DNA of 64,000 nt from Streptomyces qaidamensis (GCF_001611795.1 NZ_CP015098.1:3224001-3288000), one strand, 5' to 3'. Shown: positions 1 to 11,203, counted from the first letter of the stretch. The notes: generated by a model not told the origin, from the letters alone. Numbers and translations are program-made.

Positions 1-1491
1 CAGCTGAAGCTGATCGACATGGGCGCGGTGCGCAGGATGGACGACGAGGAGTCGGCCATCTACGGCACGGTGGGCTACCAGGCCCCTGAGGTGGCCGAGG
101 CGGGCCCGTCGGTGGCGAGCGACCTGTTCACCGTCGCCCGCACCCTGGCCGTTCTGACCTTCGACTTCCAGGGCTACACGAACGTCTACGCCGACTCCCT
201 GCCCGACCCGGACCACATCGAGGTGTTCCGGCAGTACGAGTCGTTCTACCGGCTCCTGGTCCGGGCCACCGACCCCGACCCGGCCCGCCGGTTCGCCTCC
301 GCGCAGGAGATGACCGAGCAGCTGACGGGCGTCCTGCGGGAGGTCGTCTCCCTCCAGACGGGCCGTGCCCGCCCGGCCCTTTCGACACTGTTCGGGCCGG
401 AACTGCGGGTGACGGACACGGAGTTGTTCCCCAAGCTGGACGGCGAGGTGTCCCGCCTGGGGGCCCGGGTGGTGCGGCGGAGCGGGGCGCGTGCCGGTGC
501 TCCTGCCGCCTTGCCGCACCCGCGGGGTCCCGAGGGGCCGCACGGCCTCGTCAAACCCGTCGACACCCCCGCCGCCGCCTTCGCCCTCCCTGTGCCCCGC
601 GTCGACCCGACCGACCCCAACGCCGGTTTCCTGGCGGGCCTGATGACCTCGGCGCCCGCGGAACTGCTCGGCGCTCTGGCTGCCGCCCCGGCCCCGTCGA
701 TCGAGACGCGGCTGAGGCAGATCCGGGCCTGGCTGGAGACCGGCGATCCGGCCGCCGCGCTGCAGGCGCTGGTCGCCCTGGAGGGCGAGCGGCCCGACGA
801 CTGGCGGGTGGTCTGGTACCGGGGCGTGGCCGCCCTGGTCACGGGCGACGACGAGGGCGCCGCACTGGCCTTCGACGCGATCTACGACGCCTTCCCCGGC
901 GAGATCGCACCCAAGCTGGCGCTGGGCCTGTGCGCGGAGGTGCTGGGCCAGCTCGACAACGCCGCCGAGTACTACCGGCTGGTGTGGTCGACCGACCCGA
1001 GTTATGTGAGCGCCGCGTTCGGCCTGGCCCGCGTCCAGCTGGCGACCGGGGACCGGCACGGCGCCGTACGGACGCTGGAGTCGGTCCCGGAGTCCTCCAT
1101 CCACTACACGGCCGCCCGGGTGGCGGCCGTGCGGGCGCGGCTGCGGCAGCGCACGGCGAGCGCCTCCGACGCGGCGTTCCTGGGGGATCTGACGGCGGCC
1201 GCAGCGCAGGTCGAGGCGCTGGAGGCGTACGGTCTGGATCCGGCGCGGCGGGAGCAGTTGTCGGCCGAAGTCCTCGGTTGCGCGCTGGACTGGGTACTCT
1301 CCGTGGGCCAGGGTTCCGCCCCTCCCGCCGCCGGGGGACGGACGCTGCTCGGCAGCGGCCTGGACGAGCGGGGCCTGCGTTTCGGTCTGGAACGCTCGTA
1401 CCGCACGCTGGCCCGGCTGGCGCGGGGCGGCGAGGAGAGGATCGACCTGGTGGAACGTGCCAATCGTTACCGCCCCCGGACGTGGGTGTAG
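1..1491 (+). CDS. PknG-like serine/threonine protein kinase, C-terminal part (5' truncated by window)
   Basis: The reading frame is open from base 1, so the N-terminus and most of the kinase domain lie outside the window. The visible part (496 residues) begins in the kinase C-lobe: the metal-binding loop reads LIDMG (DFG position), followed by an activation segment and the P+1 element GTVGYQAPEV. After a linker, residues about 230-390 form alanine/leucine-rich helical repeats typical of the TPR domain of PknG. PknG-type kinases are soluble Ser/Thr kinases that in mycobacteria and corynebacteria phosphorylate FHA proteins to control glutamate metabolism. Here the gene abuts a PP2C phosphatase, a VWA protein and an FHA protein, which supports a common signalling role. 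The start and the catalytic lysine cannot be checked. Confidence 0.88.
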   Translation, partial: QLKLIDMGAVRRMDDEESAIYGTVGYQAPEVAEAGPSVASDLFTVARTLAVLTFDFQGYTNVYADSLPDPDHIEVFRQYESFYRLLVRATDPDPARRFASAQEMTEQLTGVLREVVSLQTGRARPALSTLFGPELRVTDTELFPKLDGEVSRLGARVVRRSGARAGAPAALPHPRGPEGPHGLVKPVDTPAAAFALPVPRVDPTDPNAGFLAGLMTSAPAELLGALAAAPAPSIETRLRQIRAWLETGDPAAALQALVALEGERPDDWRVVWYRGVAALVTGDDEGAALAFDAIYDAFPGEIAPKLALGLCAEVLGQLDNAAEYYRLVWSTDPSYVSAAFGLARVQLATGDRHGAVRTLESVPESSIHYTAARVAAVRARLRQRTASASDAAFLGDLTAAAAQVEALEAYGLDPARREQLSAEVLGCALDWVLSVGQGSAPPAAGGRTLLGSGLDERGLRFGLERSYRTLARLARGGEERIDLVERANRYRPRTWV

Positions 1492-1494
1492 TTG

Positions 1495-2910
1495 ATGTCG
1501 CAGATGCCCCAGTTGTCCGCCTGCCCGAGTTGCGAGGAACCCCTCGAGTCGGGTGACCGTTTCTGCGGCGCGTGCGGATATGACCTGTCCGCCGTGCCGG
1601 AACGGCCGCAGGACAACCCGACGATCACCATGAACGGCTCGGTGCCCGGACAGGGCGCTCCGGCCGGCGAGTACCCCGAGCCCCCGCCGGCGCCCCCCGC
1701 CGGCGCGGCCTGGCCCGCCCCCGGGCCGGACGGCGCGGGAGCCCCGGAGGCGGTGCACCTGCCGACGGACCTGCCGGGCACGGACTCGGGCGGCTCGGCC
1801 CTGCCGCCTCAGGCGCCCCCGCCACCGAGTGCCCCGCCGGCCGCGGCCGCGGGCGTGCGGTTCGACCGGCCGCAGCAGGCCGACGGGTCTGCCGCGACGC
1901 CGGGGATCTACCAGACACAGCCCGACGAGTACCTCCTCCAGGCGCCGGACCCACGGGTGTCCGCCGAGCCGGTGGCCCAGGCCGCCGGTGCCGGCGGCAA
2001 GGTCTGCGTCGCCTGCCGGGCCGGCCGCGTGGACGACGACGGCTACTGCGAGAACTGCGGCCACGCCCAGCCGCGTGAACGGGACCACATGGAGCAGGAG
2101 TCCGGCCCCCTGGCCGCGGTCAGCGACCGCGGTCTGCGCCACCACCGCAACGAGGACGCGTTCGCCATCGGCACCACCGCGCTGCCCGACGGCTCCCCCG
2201 CCTCCGTCGCGATCGTCTGCGACGGCGTCTCCTCGGCGACCCGCCCCGACGACGCCTCCGCGGCCGCGTCGAAGGCGGCGGGCGAGACGCTGCTTGCGGC
2301 CCTGCCGCGCGGCACGCACCCGCAGCAGGCGATGCACGACGCGATCCTCGCCGCCTCGCGCGCCGTCAACTCGCTCGCCGCGGAGCCCGCCACGGCCCTG
2401 GAGCAGGCCCCCCACCAGAACGCCCCCGCCTGCACCATCGTCGGCGCCGTGGTGACGTCGGGCCTGCTGATCGTCGGCTGGGTCGGCGACAGCCGCGCCT
2501 ACTGGGTGCCGGTCGACCGCAGCGCTCCCCCCGCCCGGCTCACCGAGGACGACTCCTGGGCCGCGCAGATGGTCGCCGCCGGCCTGATGAACGAGGCCGA
2601 GGCCTACGCCGACGAGCGCGCCCACGCGATCACCGGCTGGCTCGGCGCGGACGCCTACGAGCTGGAACCGCACACCGCCGCGTTCAAGCCGGACCGGCCC
2701 GGCGTGGTCGTGGTCTGCACCGACGGCCTGTGGAACTACGCGGAGGCGGCCGAGGAGATGGCCCGCGTCGTCCCGCTCGACGCGGCCACGCAACCGCTGC
2801 ACGGCGCCCGGGTGCTCGTCGGCCACGCCCTGGACGGCGGGGGCCACGACAACGTAACAGTGGCGCTCGTGCCGTTCCCGGCCGTGCCCCAGGGGGCAGG
2901 ATCGGCCTGA
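1495..2910 (+). CDS. PP2C-family Ser/Thr phosphatase with two zinc ribbons
   Basis: This 471-residue protein starts with a zinc ribbon (CPSC...CGAC, residues 8-30), continues through a proline/alanine-rich linker to a second ribbon (CVAC...CENC, about 168-188) and ends in a PP2C catalytic domain. The PP2C metal-binding motifs are visible: RHHRNEDAF, VCDGVSS, GDSRAY, CTDGLW and GGHDNVTVAL. PP2C enzymes are Mg/Mn-dependent and remove phosphate from Ser/Thr, so this is the expected antagonist of the kinase just upstream. It starts 3 bases after the kinase stop; TTG at 1492 directly precedes ATG 1495, and ATG is preferred. The paired CxxC ribbons recur in the FHA protein of this operon, which suggests a shared scaffold. 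Confidence 0.9.
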   Translation: MSQMPQLSACPSCEEPLESGDRFCGACGYDLSAVPERPQDNPTITMNGSVPGQGAPAGEYPEPPPAPPAGAAWPAPGPDGAGAPEAVHLPTDLPGTDSGGSALPPQAPPPPSAPPAAAAGVRFDRPQQADGSAATPGIYQTQPDEYLLQAPDPRVSAEPVAQAAGAGGKVCVACRAGRVDDDGYCENCGHAQPRERDHMEQESGPLAAVSDRGLRHHRNEDAFAIGTTALPDGSPASVAIVCDGVSSATRPDDASAAASKAAGETLLAALPRGTHPQQAMHDAILAASRAVNSLAAEPATALEQAPHQNAPACTIVGAVVTSGLLIVGWVGDSRAYWVPVDRSAPPARLTEDDSWAAQMVAAGLMNEAEAYADERAHAITGWLGADAYELEPHTAAFKPDRPGVVVVCTDGLWNYAEAAEEMARVVPLDAATQPLHGARVLVGHALDGGGHDNVTVALVPFPAVPQGAGSA

Positions 2911-3009
2911 GGCCACGTACGAGGACGCCTCGGCGGACCGGAGGGGACCGGTCCGCCTACCGTCATCACCCCGCCGCGGCGGGGGCTTTGGAGGGGGATC
3001 GAAGCAGGC

Positions 3010-4356
3010 ATGGCCAATTTCTCGAAGTCGAACGTGCCCCAGTTCTCGGTGGACGTGTACCAGAACGAGTACCTGCCGGAGGGCGCCGGCGAGGTCAACG
3101 CCATCGTCACGGTGACGGCGACCGGCGGCGGCACGATCGGCAGCGCGGTCGCGGCACCCCACCTCTACTCGCCCGGCCAGGGCCCGTCCGCGGCCGTAGC
3201 GATCATGGTCGACTGCTCCGGGTCGATGGACTACCCGCCGACCAAGATGCGCAACGCCCGCGACGCCACGGCCGCCGCGATCGACACCCTGCGCGACGGC
3301 GTGCACTTCGCTGTGATCGGCGGGACCCACGTGGCGAAGGAGATCTACCCGGGCGGCGGGCGCGTCGCGGTCGCCGACGCCACCACCCGCGAGCAGGCCA
3401 AGCAGGCGCTGCGCTCGCTCAGCGCGGGCGGCGGCACGGCCATCGGCACCTGGCTGAAACTCGCCGACCGCCTGCTGTCCTCCGCGGACGTCGCGATCCG
3501 GCACGGCATCCTGCTCACCGACGGCCGCAACGAGCACGAGTCGCCCCAGGATCTGAAGGCCGCGCTCGACGCGTGCGCCGGGCGCTTCACGTGTGACGCG
3601 CGCGGCGTGGGCACCGACTGGGAAGTGAAAGAAGTCACAGGGATCGCCTCCGCCCTGCTCGGCACCGCCGACATCGTCGCCGATCCGGCCGCGCTCGCCG
3701 CCGACTTCACGGGGATGATGGAGACGGCGATGGGCAAGGAGGTCGCGGACGTCTCGCTGCGGCTGTGGACCCCGGTCGACACGACCGTGAAGTTCGTCAA
3801 GCAGGTCGCGCCGACGGTCGAGGACCTGACCGGCCGGCGCACCGAGGCGGGCCCGCGCGCCGGCGACTATCCCCTCGGTTCCTGGGGAGATGAGTCCCGT
3901 GACTACCACGTCTGCGTCGAGGTCCCGGTCGCGGGCATCGGGCAGGAGATGCTGGCGGGCCGGATCTCCCTGGTCATTCCGCAACCCGACGGCAGCGTCC
4001 AGAACCTCGGCGCGCAGGGTCTGGTGCGGGCCGTGTGGACGGACGACATGGCCGCCTCGACGTCGATCAACCCTCAGGTCGCCCACTACACCGGGCAGGC
4101 CGAACTGGCCCAAGTCATCCAGCAAGGGCTGGATCTTCGCAAGTCCGGAGATATGGACGGAGCAACGGCCAAACTGGGCCGGGCCGTTCAGCTCGCGAGT
4201 GCCTCCGGGAACGCGGATACTGCGAAACTGCTTGCGAAGGTGGTGGACGTGGTCGATGCCGCGACCGGTACTGTGCGACTGAAGGCGAAGGTCGCGGAGG
4301 CTGACGAGATGACGCTCGAAACCCGGTCCACCAAAACTGTTCGCGTGAAGAAGTGA
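3010..4356 (+). CDS. VWA domain protein of the kinase/phosphatase/FHA operon
   Basis: This 448-residue protein has a von Willebrand factor A domain at residues about 55-240. The MIDAS motif is DCSGSMD, with further metal-site residues at GTAIGTW and LLTDGRN. The domain is followed by a beta-rich region and a helical C-terminal tail (about 345-448). There is no signal peptide or membrane segment, so it is probably cytoplasmic. A GGAGG-type ribosome site lies 12-18 bases before ATG 3010. VWA proteins of this type usually bind partner proteins through Mg, and its place between a phosphatase and an FHA protein suggests a scaffold or effector of the phospho-signalling module. The partner is not shown by sequence. 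Confidence 0.85.
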   Translation: MANFSKSNVPQFSVDVYQNEYLPEGAGEVNAIVTVTATGGGTIGSAVAAPHLYSPGQGPSAAVAIMVDCSGSMDYPPTKMRNARDATAAAIDTLRDGVHFAVIGGTHVAKEIYPGGGRVAVADATTREQAKQALRSLSAGGGTAIGTWLKLADRLLSSADVAIRHGILLTDGRNEHESPQDLKAALDACAGRFTCDARGVGTDWEVKEVTGIASALLGTADIVADPAALAADFTGMMETAMGKEVADVSLRLWTPVDTTVKFVKQVAPTVEDLTGRRTEAGPRAGDYPLGSWGDESRDYHVCVEVPVAGIGQEMLAGRISLVIPQPDGSVQNLGAQGLVRAVWTDDMAASTSINPQVAHYTGQAELAQVIQQGLDLRKSGDMDGATAKLGRAVQLASASGNADTAKLLAKVVDVVDAATGTVRLKAKVAEADEMTLETRSTKTVRVKK

Positions 4357-4388
4357 CCTGGAAGAGATCGAAGGAGGGACGCGCCGAC

Positions 4389-5813
4389 ATGCCGACCTGC
4401 CCGAACGGACACCAGTCGGGTTCCGACGACTGGTGCGAGGTCTGCGGTCACCGCATGGCGGGTGCCGTGCCTCCGCCTCCTCCCCCGCCGCCGCCCGGCG
4501 GCTACGGCTTCCCGCCCCCCGCCGGCCAGGGTGGCCCGCAGGGCCCCGGCGGCCAGCCCGGTGGACGCCCGCCGCACCTGTCCGCCGTGCCGAACTCCGA
4601 GCCGGAGCTCTGCCCGCAGTGCCGTACGCCGCGTGAGGGCGGCGCCCCGTTCTGCGAGGAGTGCCGGTGGAACTTCCTGACGAACACGGCGACGTCGTAC
4701 ACCCCCGCGGCCCCGCCGCCCGGCCCGGGTGTGCGTTTCCAGCCACCGGGCCAGCAGGGCGGCCCGCCCCCCGGCCCTTCGTACGGCGGAGGTGACTCCT
4801 ACGAGTACCAGGGCTCACGCCCGTCGCAGGTGAACCGCCCGGCCGAGCCGATCCCGCCGTTCGGCGGCGACCCGTCCGGCCGCCCCGGCCCGGGTGGCCC
4901 CGGCGGCCCTCAGGGCGGTGGTTACGGCTATCCGCAGCCCGGCGCCGCCCAGACCCAGCCCGGCCCTGGCGGCCCCGGTGGTCCCGGCGGCTTCGGCGGC
5001 CCTCCCGGCCCTGGTGGCCCCGGGAGGCCTGGTGGTCCCGGGGGGCCTGGTGGTCCCGGGGGGCCTGGTGGTCCCGGCGGCTTCGGTGCCGACCCCTCAA
5101 GGCCGGCCCCGCCCGGACCCGGCGGCCCCGGCGGTGCTCCGCAGGCCTTCCACCAGTCCGGCCCGCCGGCCCCGCCCGGATTCCCGCAGGAGACCCAGCG
5201 GCCTCCGCAGCAGGGCGGTCCGTCCTTCGGCGGCGGTGACGACGACTGGGTGATCTCCCCACCGTCGTCCGGCCCGGGCGGCGGCCATGGCGGTCCCGGC
5301 GGCCCCGGTCCCGGCCAGGGCGGCTACGGCTACCCGCAGCCCGGCGCGACGCAGGCCCCGCCCGGACCCGGCGGCTTCCCGCAGCAGCCCCAGGCGCCGC
5401 AGGGACCGGCGACGTGGACCGCGACCATCGGCCCGGACCGCGACTACTTCATGGCGATGATGCAGCGCTCCGGCCCCGAGGCCGCGGGCCTGAACCTGCC
5501 CGCGTACTCGCCCGAGCAGCAGCGCACGCTCACCGGCAACCAGCTCACGATCGGCCGCCGCCGGCACTCCACCGGCGACACCCCGGACATCGACCTGTCG
5601 ACGCCGCCGGAGGACCCGGGCGTCTCGCACCAGCACGCGGTGCTGGTGCAGCAGCCGGACGGCAGCTGGGCGGTCGTCGACCAGAACTCGACGAACGGCA
5701 CGACGGTCAACGGCTCGGACGAGCCGATCCAGCCCTTCGTCCCCGTACCGCTGCAGGACGGCGACCGGGTGCACGTGGGCGCCTGGACGACCATCACGAT
5801 CCGCCGCGGCTGA
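4389..5813 (+). CDS. FHA domain protein with zinc ribbons and a Gly/Pro-rich linker
   Basis: The 474-residue protein has an N-terminal zinc ribbon (CPNG...CEVC), a second CxxC pair (CPQC...CEEC, about residues 75-95), a very long low-complexity Gly-Pro-Gln linker (about 105-355) and a C-terminal FHA domain (about 385-470). The FHA domain shows IGRRRHS, SHQHA and [10 protein letters not shown], the residues that read phosphothreonine. ATG 4389 is chosen because GGAGG lies 11 bases upstream; ATG 4353 is in frame but has no ribosome site. FHA proteins are classical readers and substrates of PknG-type kinases, so it probably links the kinase and phosphatase at the start of the operon. The linker includes tandem GGPGGPGG units near positions 5010-5090. 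Confidence 0.88.
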   Translation: MPTCPNGHQSGSDDWCEVCGHRMAGAVPPPPPPPPPGGYGFPPPAGQGGPQGPGGQPGGRPPHLSAVPNSEPELCPQCRTPREGGAPFCEECRWNFLTNTATSYTPAAPPPGPGVRFQPPGQQGGPPPGPSYGGGDSYEYQGSRPSQVNRPAEPIPPFGGDPSGRPGPGGPGGPQGGGYGYPQPGAAQTQPGPGGPGGPGGFGGPPGPGGPGRPGGPGGPGGPGGPGGPGGFGADPSRPAPPGPGGPGGAPQAFHQSGPPAPPGFPQETQRPPQQGGPSFGGGDDDWVISPPSSGPGGGHGGPGGPGPGQGGYGYPQPGATQAPPGPGGFPQQPQAPQGPATWTATIGPDRDYFMAMMQRSGPEAAGLNLPAYSPEQQRTLTGNQLTIGRRRHSTGDTPDIDLSTPPEDPGVSHQHAVLVQQPDGSWAVVDQNSTNGTTVNGSDEPIQPFVPVPLQDGDRVHVGAWTTITIRRG

Positions 5814-5833
5814 ACCCGGCCGGCAGCGCGACG

Positions 5834-6817
5834 TCACGACGGGAGGGGCCAGGCGTACGGCCCCTCCGGGTCGTCCAGCCAGGCCCACTGCCTCTCGCCG
5901 CTGACGGTGATGCCGTAGCGCTCACGCTGTGGCCTGCCCTCCTGCTCCCACAGCGCGTGCGCCTCCTGCGGGTCGAGACTGCCGCGGGTGAGGGCCAGCA
6001 GGAAGCGGAACGAGTCGTCCTCGCGGGCCCGGCGCGGCACCCCGCCCAGCTGGACCGCCTCGCCCCCGGGCCGGCCGGTGCCGCGCAGCGGCACGAAGTA
6101 GGCGGGTGTGTGCAGGAAGCGTCCCTCGGCATGCCCGGCGCCCGGCACCGTCAGCATGATCAGGCCGGTGGCGAGCGGCACGAGGATCCGGCCGCCGGGG
6201 CGGCTCTGGGCAACCCAGGCGGGCGGGACGCCGCCCAGGGCGCAGGTGGCGATGATCCGGTCGAACGGCGCGCGCTCCGGCACGCCCCGGGCGCCGTCGC
6301 CGGTGACGACGACCGGGTGGTACCCGGCGGCTGCCAGGTGCCGGCGGGCCGATTCGGTGATCTCCGGGTCGAGGTCGACGGTGGTGACCTTGTCGTCGCC
6401 CAGCCGGTGGGCCAGCAGCGCCGCGTTGTAGCCGGTGCCGGCGCCGATCTCCAGGACCGTGTGGCCCTCCTCGACGCCCAGCGCGGCCAGCATGTCCGCC
6501 ATCAGGGACGGCTGGCTGCTGGAGGACAGCAGCTCGCCGTCGCGCAGCCGGGTGGCCAGCGGGGTGTCCTCGTAGGCGCCCCGCAGCCACCGCTCGCGCG
6601 CCCCGGGGTCGGTGCTCTCGCCCCAGCGGCGTTCGTAGCCGCCCGCGACACCGACGTAGTAGTACGGCACGAAGAGATGCCGCGGGACCGCCTCGAAGGC
6701 CTCCCGCCAGCCCGGATCGGCGTCCCAGGCCCCGCTCGCCCCGATCCGCCGCACCAGCGCCGCCCGCGCGGCGGCGGCGAGACCGTCGAACTCCCTGCCG
6801 GGTGCGTGGCCGCCCAT
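5834..6817 (-). CDS. PCMT-like SAM-dependent methyltransferase
   Basis: The protein of 327 residues resembles protein-L-isoaspartate O-methyltransferases. It has the substrate-side motif SSSSQPSLMADML, the SAM-binding motif I VLEIGAGTGYNAALLA (about residues 140-155), the acidic loop TTVDLDPE and the post-II region FDRIIATCALGGVPPAW. PCMT repairs isoaspartyl damage by methylating the alpha-carboxylate. The protein is longer than the usual 210-230 residues because of an extra C-terminal domain of about 110 residues, as in many actinobacterial homologues whose substrates are often unknown. It converges on the FHA gene with a 20-base gap. Start ATG 6817 has GGAG close upstream. Confidence 0.82.
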   Translation of the reverse strand: MGGHAPGREFDGLAAAARAALVRRIGASGAWDADPGWREAFEAVPRHLFVPYYYVGVAGGYERRWGESTDPGARERWLRGAYEDTPLATRLRDGELLSSSSQPSLMADMLAALGVEEGHTVLEIGAGTGYNAALLAHRLGDDKVTTVDLDPEITESARRHLAAAGYHPVVVTGDGARGVPERAPFDRIIATCALGGVPPAWVAQSRPGGRILVPLATGLIMLTVPGAGHAEGRFLHTPAYFVPLRGTGRPGGEAVQLGGVPRRAREDDSFRFLLALTRGSLDPQEAHALWEQEGRPQRERYGITVSGERQWAWLDDPEGPYAWPLPS

Positions 6818-6896
6818 GTCTCCACAGTAGGGGCAGGGCCCTGACAGCAGCGGCAGGGTCCTAGGTCTTGAGTCCTATGCCGGGGCGTCTGAGACC

Positions 6897-7310
6897 ATGG
6901 AGCGCGTGAATGAGATTCGGCGCGGCACGCTTCAGGAGCAGACCTTCTACGAGCAGGTCGGCGGGGAGGAGACCTTCCGTCGGCTCGTCCACCGCTTCTA
7001 CGAGGGAGTCGCCGAGGACCCGCTGCTGCGGCCCATGTACCCCGAGGAGGACCTGGGCCCGGCCGAGGAGCGCTTCACGCTGTTCCTCATCCAGTACTGG
7101 GGCGGCCCCACTACGTACAGCGAGAACCGCGGCCACCCACGGCTGCGGATGCGGCACGCGCCCTTCGCGGTCGACCGCGCGGCGCACGACGCGTGGCTGA
7201 AGCACATGCGGGTCGCCGTCGAGGAGCTCGGGCTGTCCGGGGAGCACGAGCACACACTGTGGAACTACCTGACGTACGCGGCGGCCTCGATGGTCAACAC
7301 CGAGGGCTGA
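6897..7310 (+). CDS. glbO: Group II truncated haemoglobin (trHbO)
   Basis: The product of 137 residues is close to mycobacterial GlbO over its length. The hallmark stretch FLIQYWGGPTTYS (E and CD regions) is followed by RGHPRLRMRHAPF, with the proximal histidine in RMRHAPF, and by a C-terminal helix ending NYLTYAAASMV. Group II truncated globins bind O2 tightly and are linked to oxygen and NO/peroxide chemistry in the cytoplasm. It is transcribed divergently from the methyltransferase; the 79-base spacer must hold both promoters. ATG 6897 is given, but GTG 6906 in the same frame is also possible because no clear ribosome site separates them. Confidence 0.9.
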   Translation: MERVNEIRRGTLQEQTFYEQVGGEETFRRLVHRFYEGVAEDPLLRPMYPEEDLGPAEERFTLFLIQYWGGPTTYSENRGHPRLRMRHAPFAVDRAAHDAWLKHMRVAVEELGLSGEHEHTLWNYLTYAAASMVNTEG

Positions 7311-7328
7311 CGGCCGTCGAGGGGCCGG

Positions 7329-7997
7329 TCAGCGCACGCTGACGTCCAGCGCCCCGAGCCCGGCACGTCGTACGGCGATGGACCCGTACGGCGTGCGCAG
7401 CCTCAGCCACGCGCCCGACGAGAACAGCCCCAGCGGCGCCCCGGGCCGCAGGAAACCGAGGGACTGCGCCGCGTGCACGGCCCGCACGGGCAGCCGGGTG
7501 TCCCCGACCGTGCGGGACCAGATGTCGCGTCCGATCCGGTCGAGCTCGGCCCGCGTCCGCTGCTCGGAGGGCAACTCCTGCGTACGGGAGCGGAATTCGG
7601 CGACGACGGCGGCGACGAGGGAGCGCAGGGCGTCCGGCGTCGGCAGCCCCGGCTCGGTACGCCAGCCGCCACGGGGCGGCAGCACACCCGCCCACGGCGG
7701 CCCGGTCACCGCACCCGGCACGAGGGCCGTGCCGGCGCTCTCGTCCACCGTCTCCAGGAACTCACCGGCGGACACGGTCACGTCCAGCGTGGCCTCCAGG
7801 CCCTTCTCGTACGGCTTCGCCAGCCGCACCGCCCGCACGGCCAGCACCTCGAAGGACGGCGGCCGTCCGAAGACGGCCAGCGCGGTGCCCGCGGCCTGCA
7901 GACGCACCGCGGCTCCACGGTCGTAGTGGAGCAGCCGGGAGAGGAAGGCCGCGAGATCCGCCGCCTCCCCCTCGTCGGCGAGGTGGAGCACCGTCAT
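7329..7997 (-). CDS. Conserved hypothetical protein coupled to a thioesterase gene
   Basis: This 222-residue protein has no membrane segment or recognisable catalytic motif. It is alanine/leucine-rich with codon use typical of the chromosome. Its start ATG overlaps the stop codon of the upstream thioesterase gene by four bases, so the two are translationally coupled and probably act together. The N-terminal half has alternating strands and helices (TALAVFGRPPSFEVLAVRAV) that could form a small ligand-binding fold, but this is only an impression. I do not assign a function. It ends just downstream of and convergent with glbO. Confidence 0.75.
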   Translation of the reverse strand: MTVLHLADEGEAADLAAFLSRLLHYDRGAAVRLQAAGTALAVFGRPPSFEVLAVRAVRLAKPYEKGLEATLDVTVSAGEFLETVDESAGTALVPGAVTGPPWAGVLPPRGGWRTEPGLPTPDALRSLVAAVVAEFRSRTQELPSEQRTRAELDRIGRDIWSRTVGDTRLPVRAVHAAQSLGFLRPGAPLGLFSSGAWLRLRTPYGSIAVRRAGLGALDVSVR

Positions 7998-8407
7998 GCC
8001 GCGACGGCCTCTTCCTCGGCGTCATCCGTGTACTCGCTGAGGAACTCCCGTTCCTCGGCGGTGATCCGGCGCGGGCGCTGGGCCTCGAAGTCGAACGGCA
8101 CGATCACCGTCGAAGCCCGCACGTAGACCTGGTCGCCGTCCTTCACCTCGTAGGTGAGGGTGAAGGACGCGGCCCTGATCTCGGTGACCCACAGCTCGAT
8201 GTCCACCGGGTGGTGCCGGTGGACGAGCTGCCGCTTGTAGTCGATCTCATGGCGTGCCACCACGGACCCCTGCTTGAAGTCCTTCTCCGGGCGGAACAGG
8301 AAGTCGATACGGGCTTCCTCCAGGTAGCGGAGGAAGACCACGTTGTTGACGTGGCCGTACGCGTCCATGTCCGCCCAGCGCAGCGGGCAGCGGTAGATGT
8401 GCCGCAA
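7994..8407 (-). CDS. Acyl-CoA thioesterase (hotdog fold, 4HBT family)
   Basis: The 137-residue protein carries the hotdog-fold thioesterase signature near its N-terminus, WADMDAYGHVNNVVFLRYLEEAR, whose aspartate is the catalytic residue in the 4-hydroxybenzoyl-CoA thioesterase family. The rest, including ARHEIDYKRQLVHRHH and FTLTYEVKDG, fits the beta-sheet of that fold. It should hydrolyse acyl-CoA in the cytoplasm; the acyl chain cannot be predicted. It lies just downstream of ettA in the same direction (gap of six bases) and overlaps the next gene by four bases, giving an ettA-thioesterase-hypothetical operon. Confidence 0.9.
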   Translation of the reverse strand: MRHIYRCPLRWADMDAYGHVNNVVFLRYLEEARIDFLFRPEKDFKQGSVVARHEIDYKRQLVHRHHPVDIELWVTEIRAASFTLTYEVKDGDQVYVRASTVIVPFDFEAQRPRRITAEEREFLSEYTDDAEEEAVAA

Positions 8408-8413
8408 GATCGA

Positions 8414-10078
<1,665 letters not shown>

Positions 10079-10246
10079 GAGAAACCGTCCGGCAGCTTGA
10101 AACTGGCAGTGGGCAGATACACCCCATCTTGCCGTACCGCCAGCCCTGGGCGGAAACGCGTATGGGTGGGGGGCTGTGACCTGGAGGTTCGTGAGGGCAG
10201 CTGGGTGAACCGGGTGGGAGTCCGTGCTCCCTCGTACGCTGTCCCC

Positions 10247-11203
10247 GTGCCGTCCTCCCGCCTGCATCGCGTCGCCGTCCTCGTGCTCGTGGGTGCGAAG
10301 CCGCTCGACGTCGGCATTCCCGCGCAGGTGTTCACGACCCGCGCGAGCATGCCGTACGAGGTGCGCGTGTGCGGGGCGGCACCCGGTCTCGTGACCGGCG
10401 GCGACGGTCTGTCGTACTCCGTGGCGCACGGTCTCGACGCGCTCGCGTGGGCCGACATCGTCTTCATCCCCGGCTACCGTTTCCCGGACCGCGACGACCC
10501 GCCGCAGGCCGTCGTCGACGCGCTGGTCGCGGCCCACGCCCGGGGCGCGCGGCTCGCCGCCATCTCGACGGGTGCCTTCGCGCTCGCCGCCACGGGCCTG
10601 CTCGACGGCAGACGTGCCACGACGCACTGGCACTACTCACGGGCGCTCGCGGCGAAGCATCCGCTCGTCCGGATCGACGAGGACGTCCTGTTCGTCGACG
10701 AGGGCAGCGTCCTGACGTCGGCGGGGGCCGCCTCGGGCATCGACCTGTGCCTGCACATCCTGCGCGGCGACCTCGGAGTGGCCGCGTCGAACCACGCAGC
10801 CCGGCGCCTGGTCGCGGCCCCGTATCGCAGCGGCGGCCAAGCGCAGTACGTGCCGCGCAGCGTGCCCGAGCCGCTCGGCGAGCGGTTCGCCGCCACCCGG
10901 GAGTGGGCGCTGCGCCGGCTCGGCAAGCCTCTCACCCTCGACGTGCTCGCGCGGCACGCGGCGGTCTCGCCGCGTACGTTGTCGCGGCGCTTCGTCGAGG
11001 ACACGGGGTACACGCCCATGCAGTGGGTCATGCGCGCCCGTATCGACGTGGCCCGTGAGCTGCTGGAGCGTTCGGAGCGGGGCGTGGAGCAGATCGCCGC
11101 CGACGTCGGTCTGGGCACCGGTGCGAATCTGCGGCTGCACTTCCAGCGCATCCTCGGCACCACGCCGAGCGAGTACCGGCGCACCTTCGCCCGGGGCGAG
11201 TAG
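10247..11203 (+). CDS. GlxA-type transcriptional regulator (DJ-1/PfpI plus AraC HTH)
   Basis: The 318-residue protein has an N-terminal DJ-1/PfpI-like domain (about residues 5-170; VAVLVLVGAKPLDVGIPAQVF and later SAGAASGIDLCLHIL) and a C-terminal AraC-type DNA-binding domain with two helix-turn-helix units (LDVLARHAAVSPRTLSRRF and VEQIAADVGLGTGANLRLHF). Such proteins are cytoplasmic activators or repressors whose DJ-1-like half is thought to sense a small molecule. GTG 10247 is chosen because it places the first strand of the DJ-1 fold at the N-terminus. It is divergent from ettA and followed 124 bases later by a GAPDH gene in the same direction, which it could regulate. Confidence 0.88.
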   Translation: MPSSRLHRVAVLVLVGAKPLDVGIPAQVFTTRASMPYEVRVCGAAPGLVTGGDGLSYSVAHGLDALAWADIVFIPGYRFPDRDDPPQAVVDALVAAHARGARLAAISTGAFALAATGLLDGRRATTHWHYSRALAAKHPLVRIDEDVLFVDEGSVLTSAGAASGIDLCLHILRGDLGVAASNHAARRLVAAPYRSGGQAQYVPRSVPEPLGERFAATREWALRRLGKPLTLDVLARHAAVSPRTLSRRFVEDTGYTPMQWVMRARIDVARELLERSERGVEQIAADVGLGTGANLRLHFQRILGTTPSEYRRTFARGE

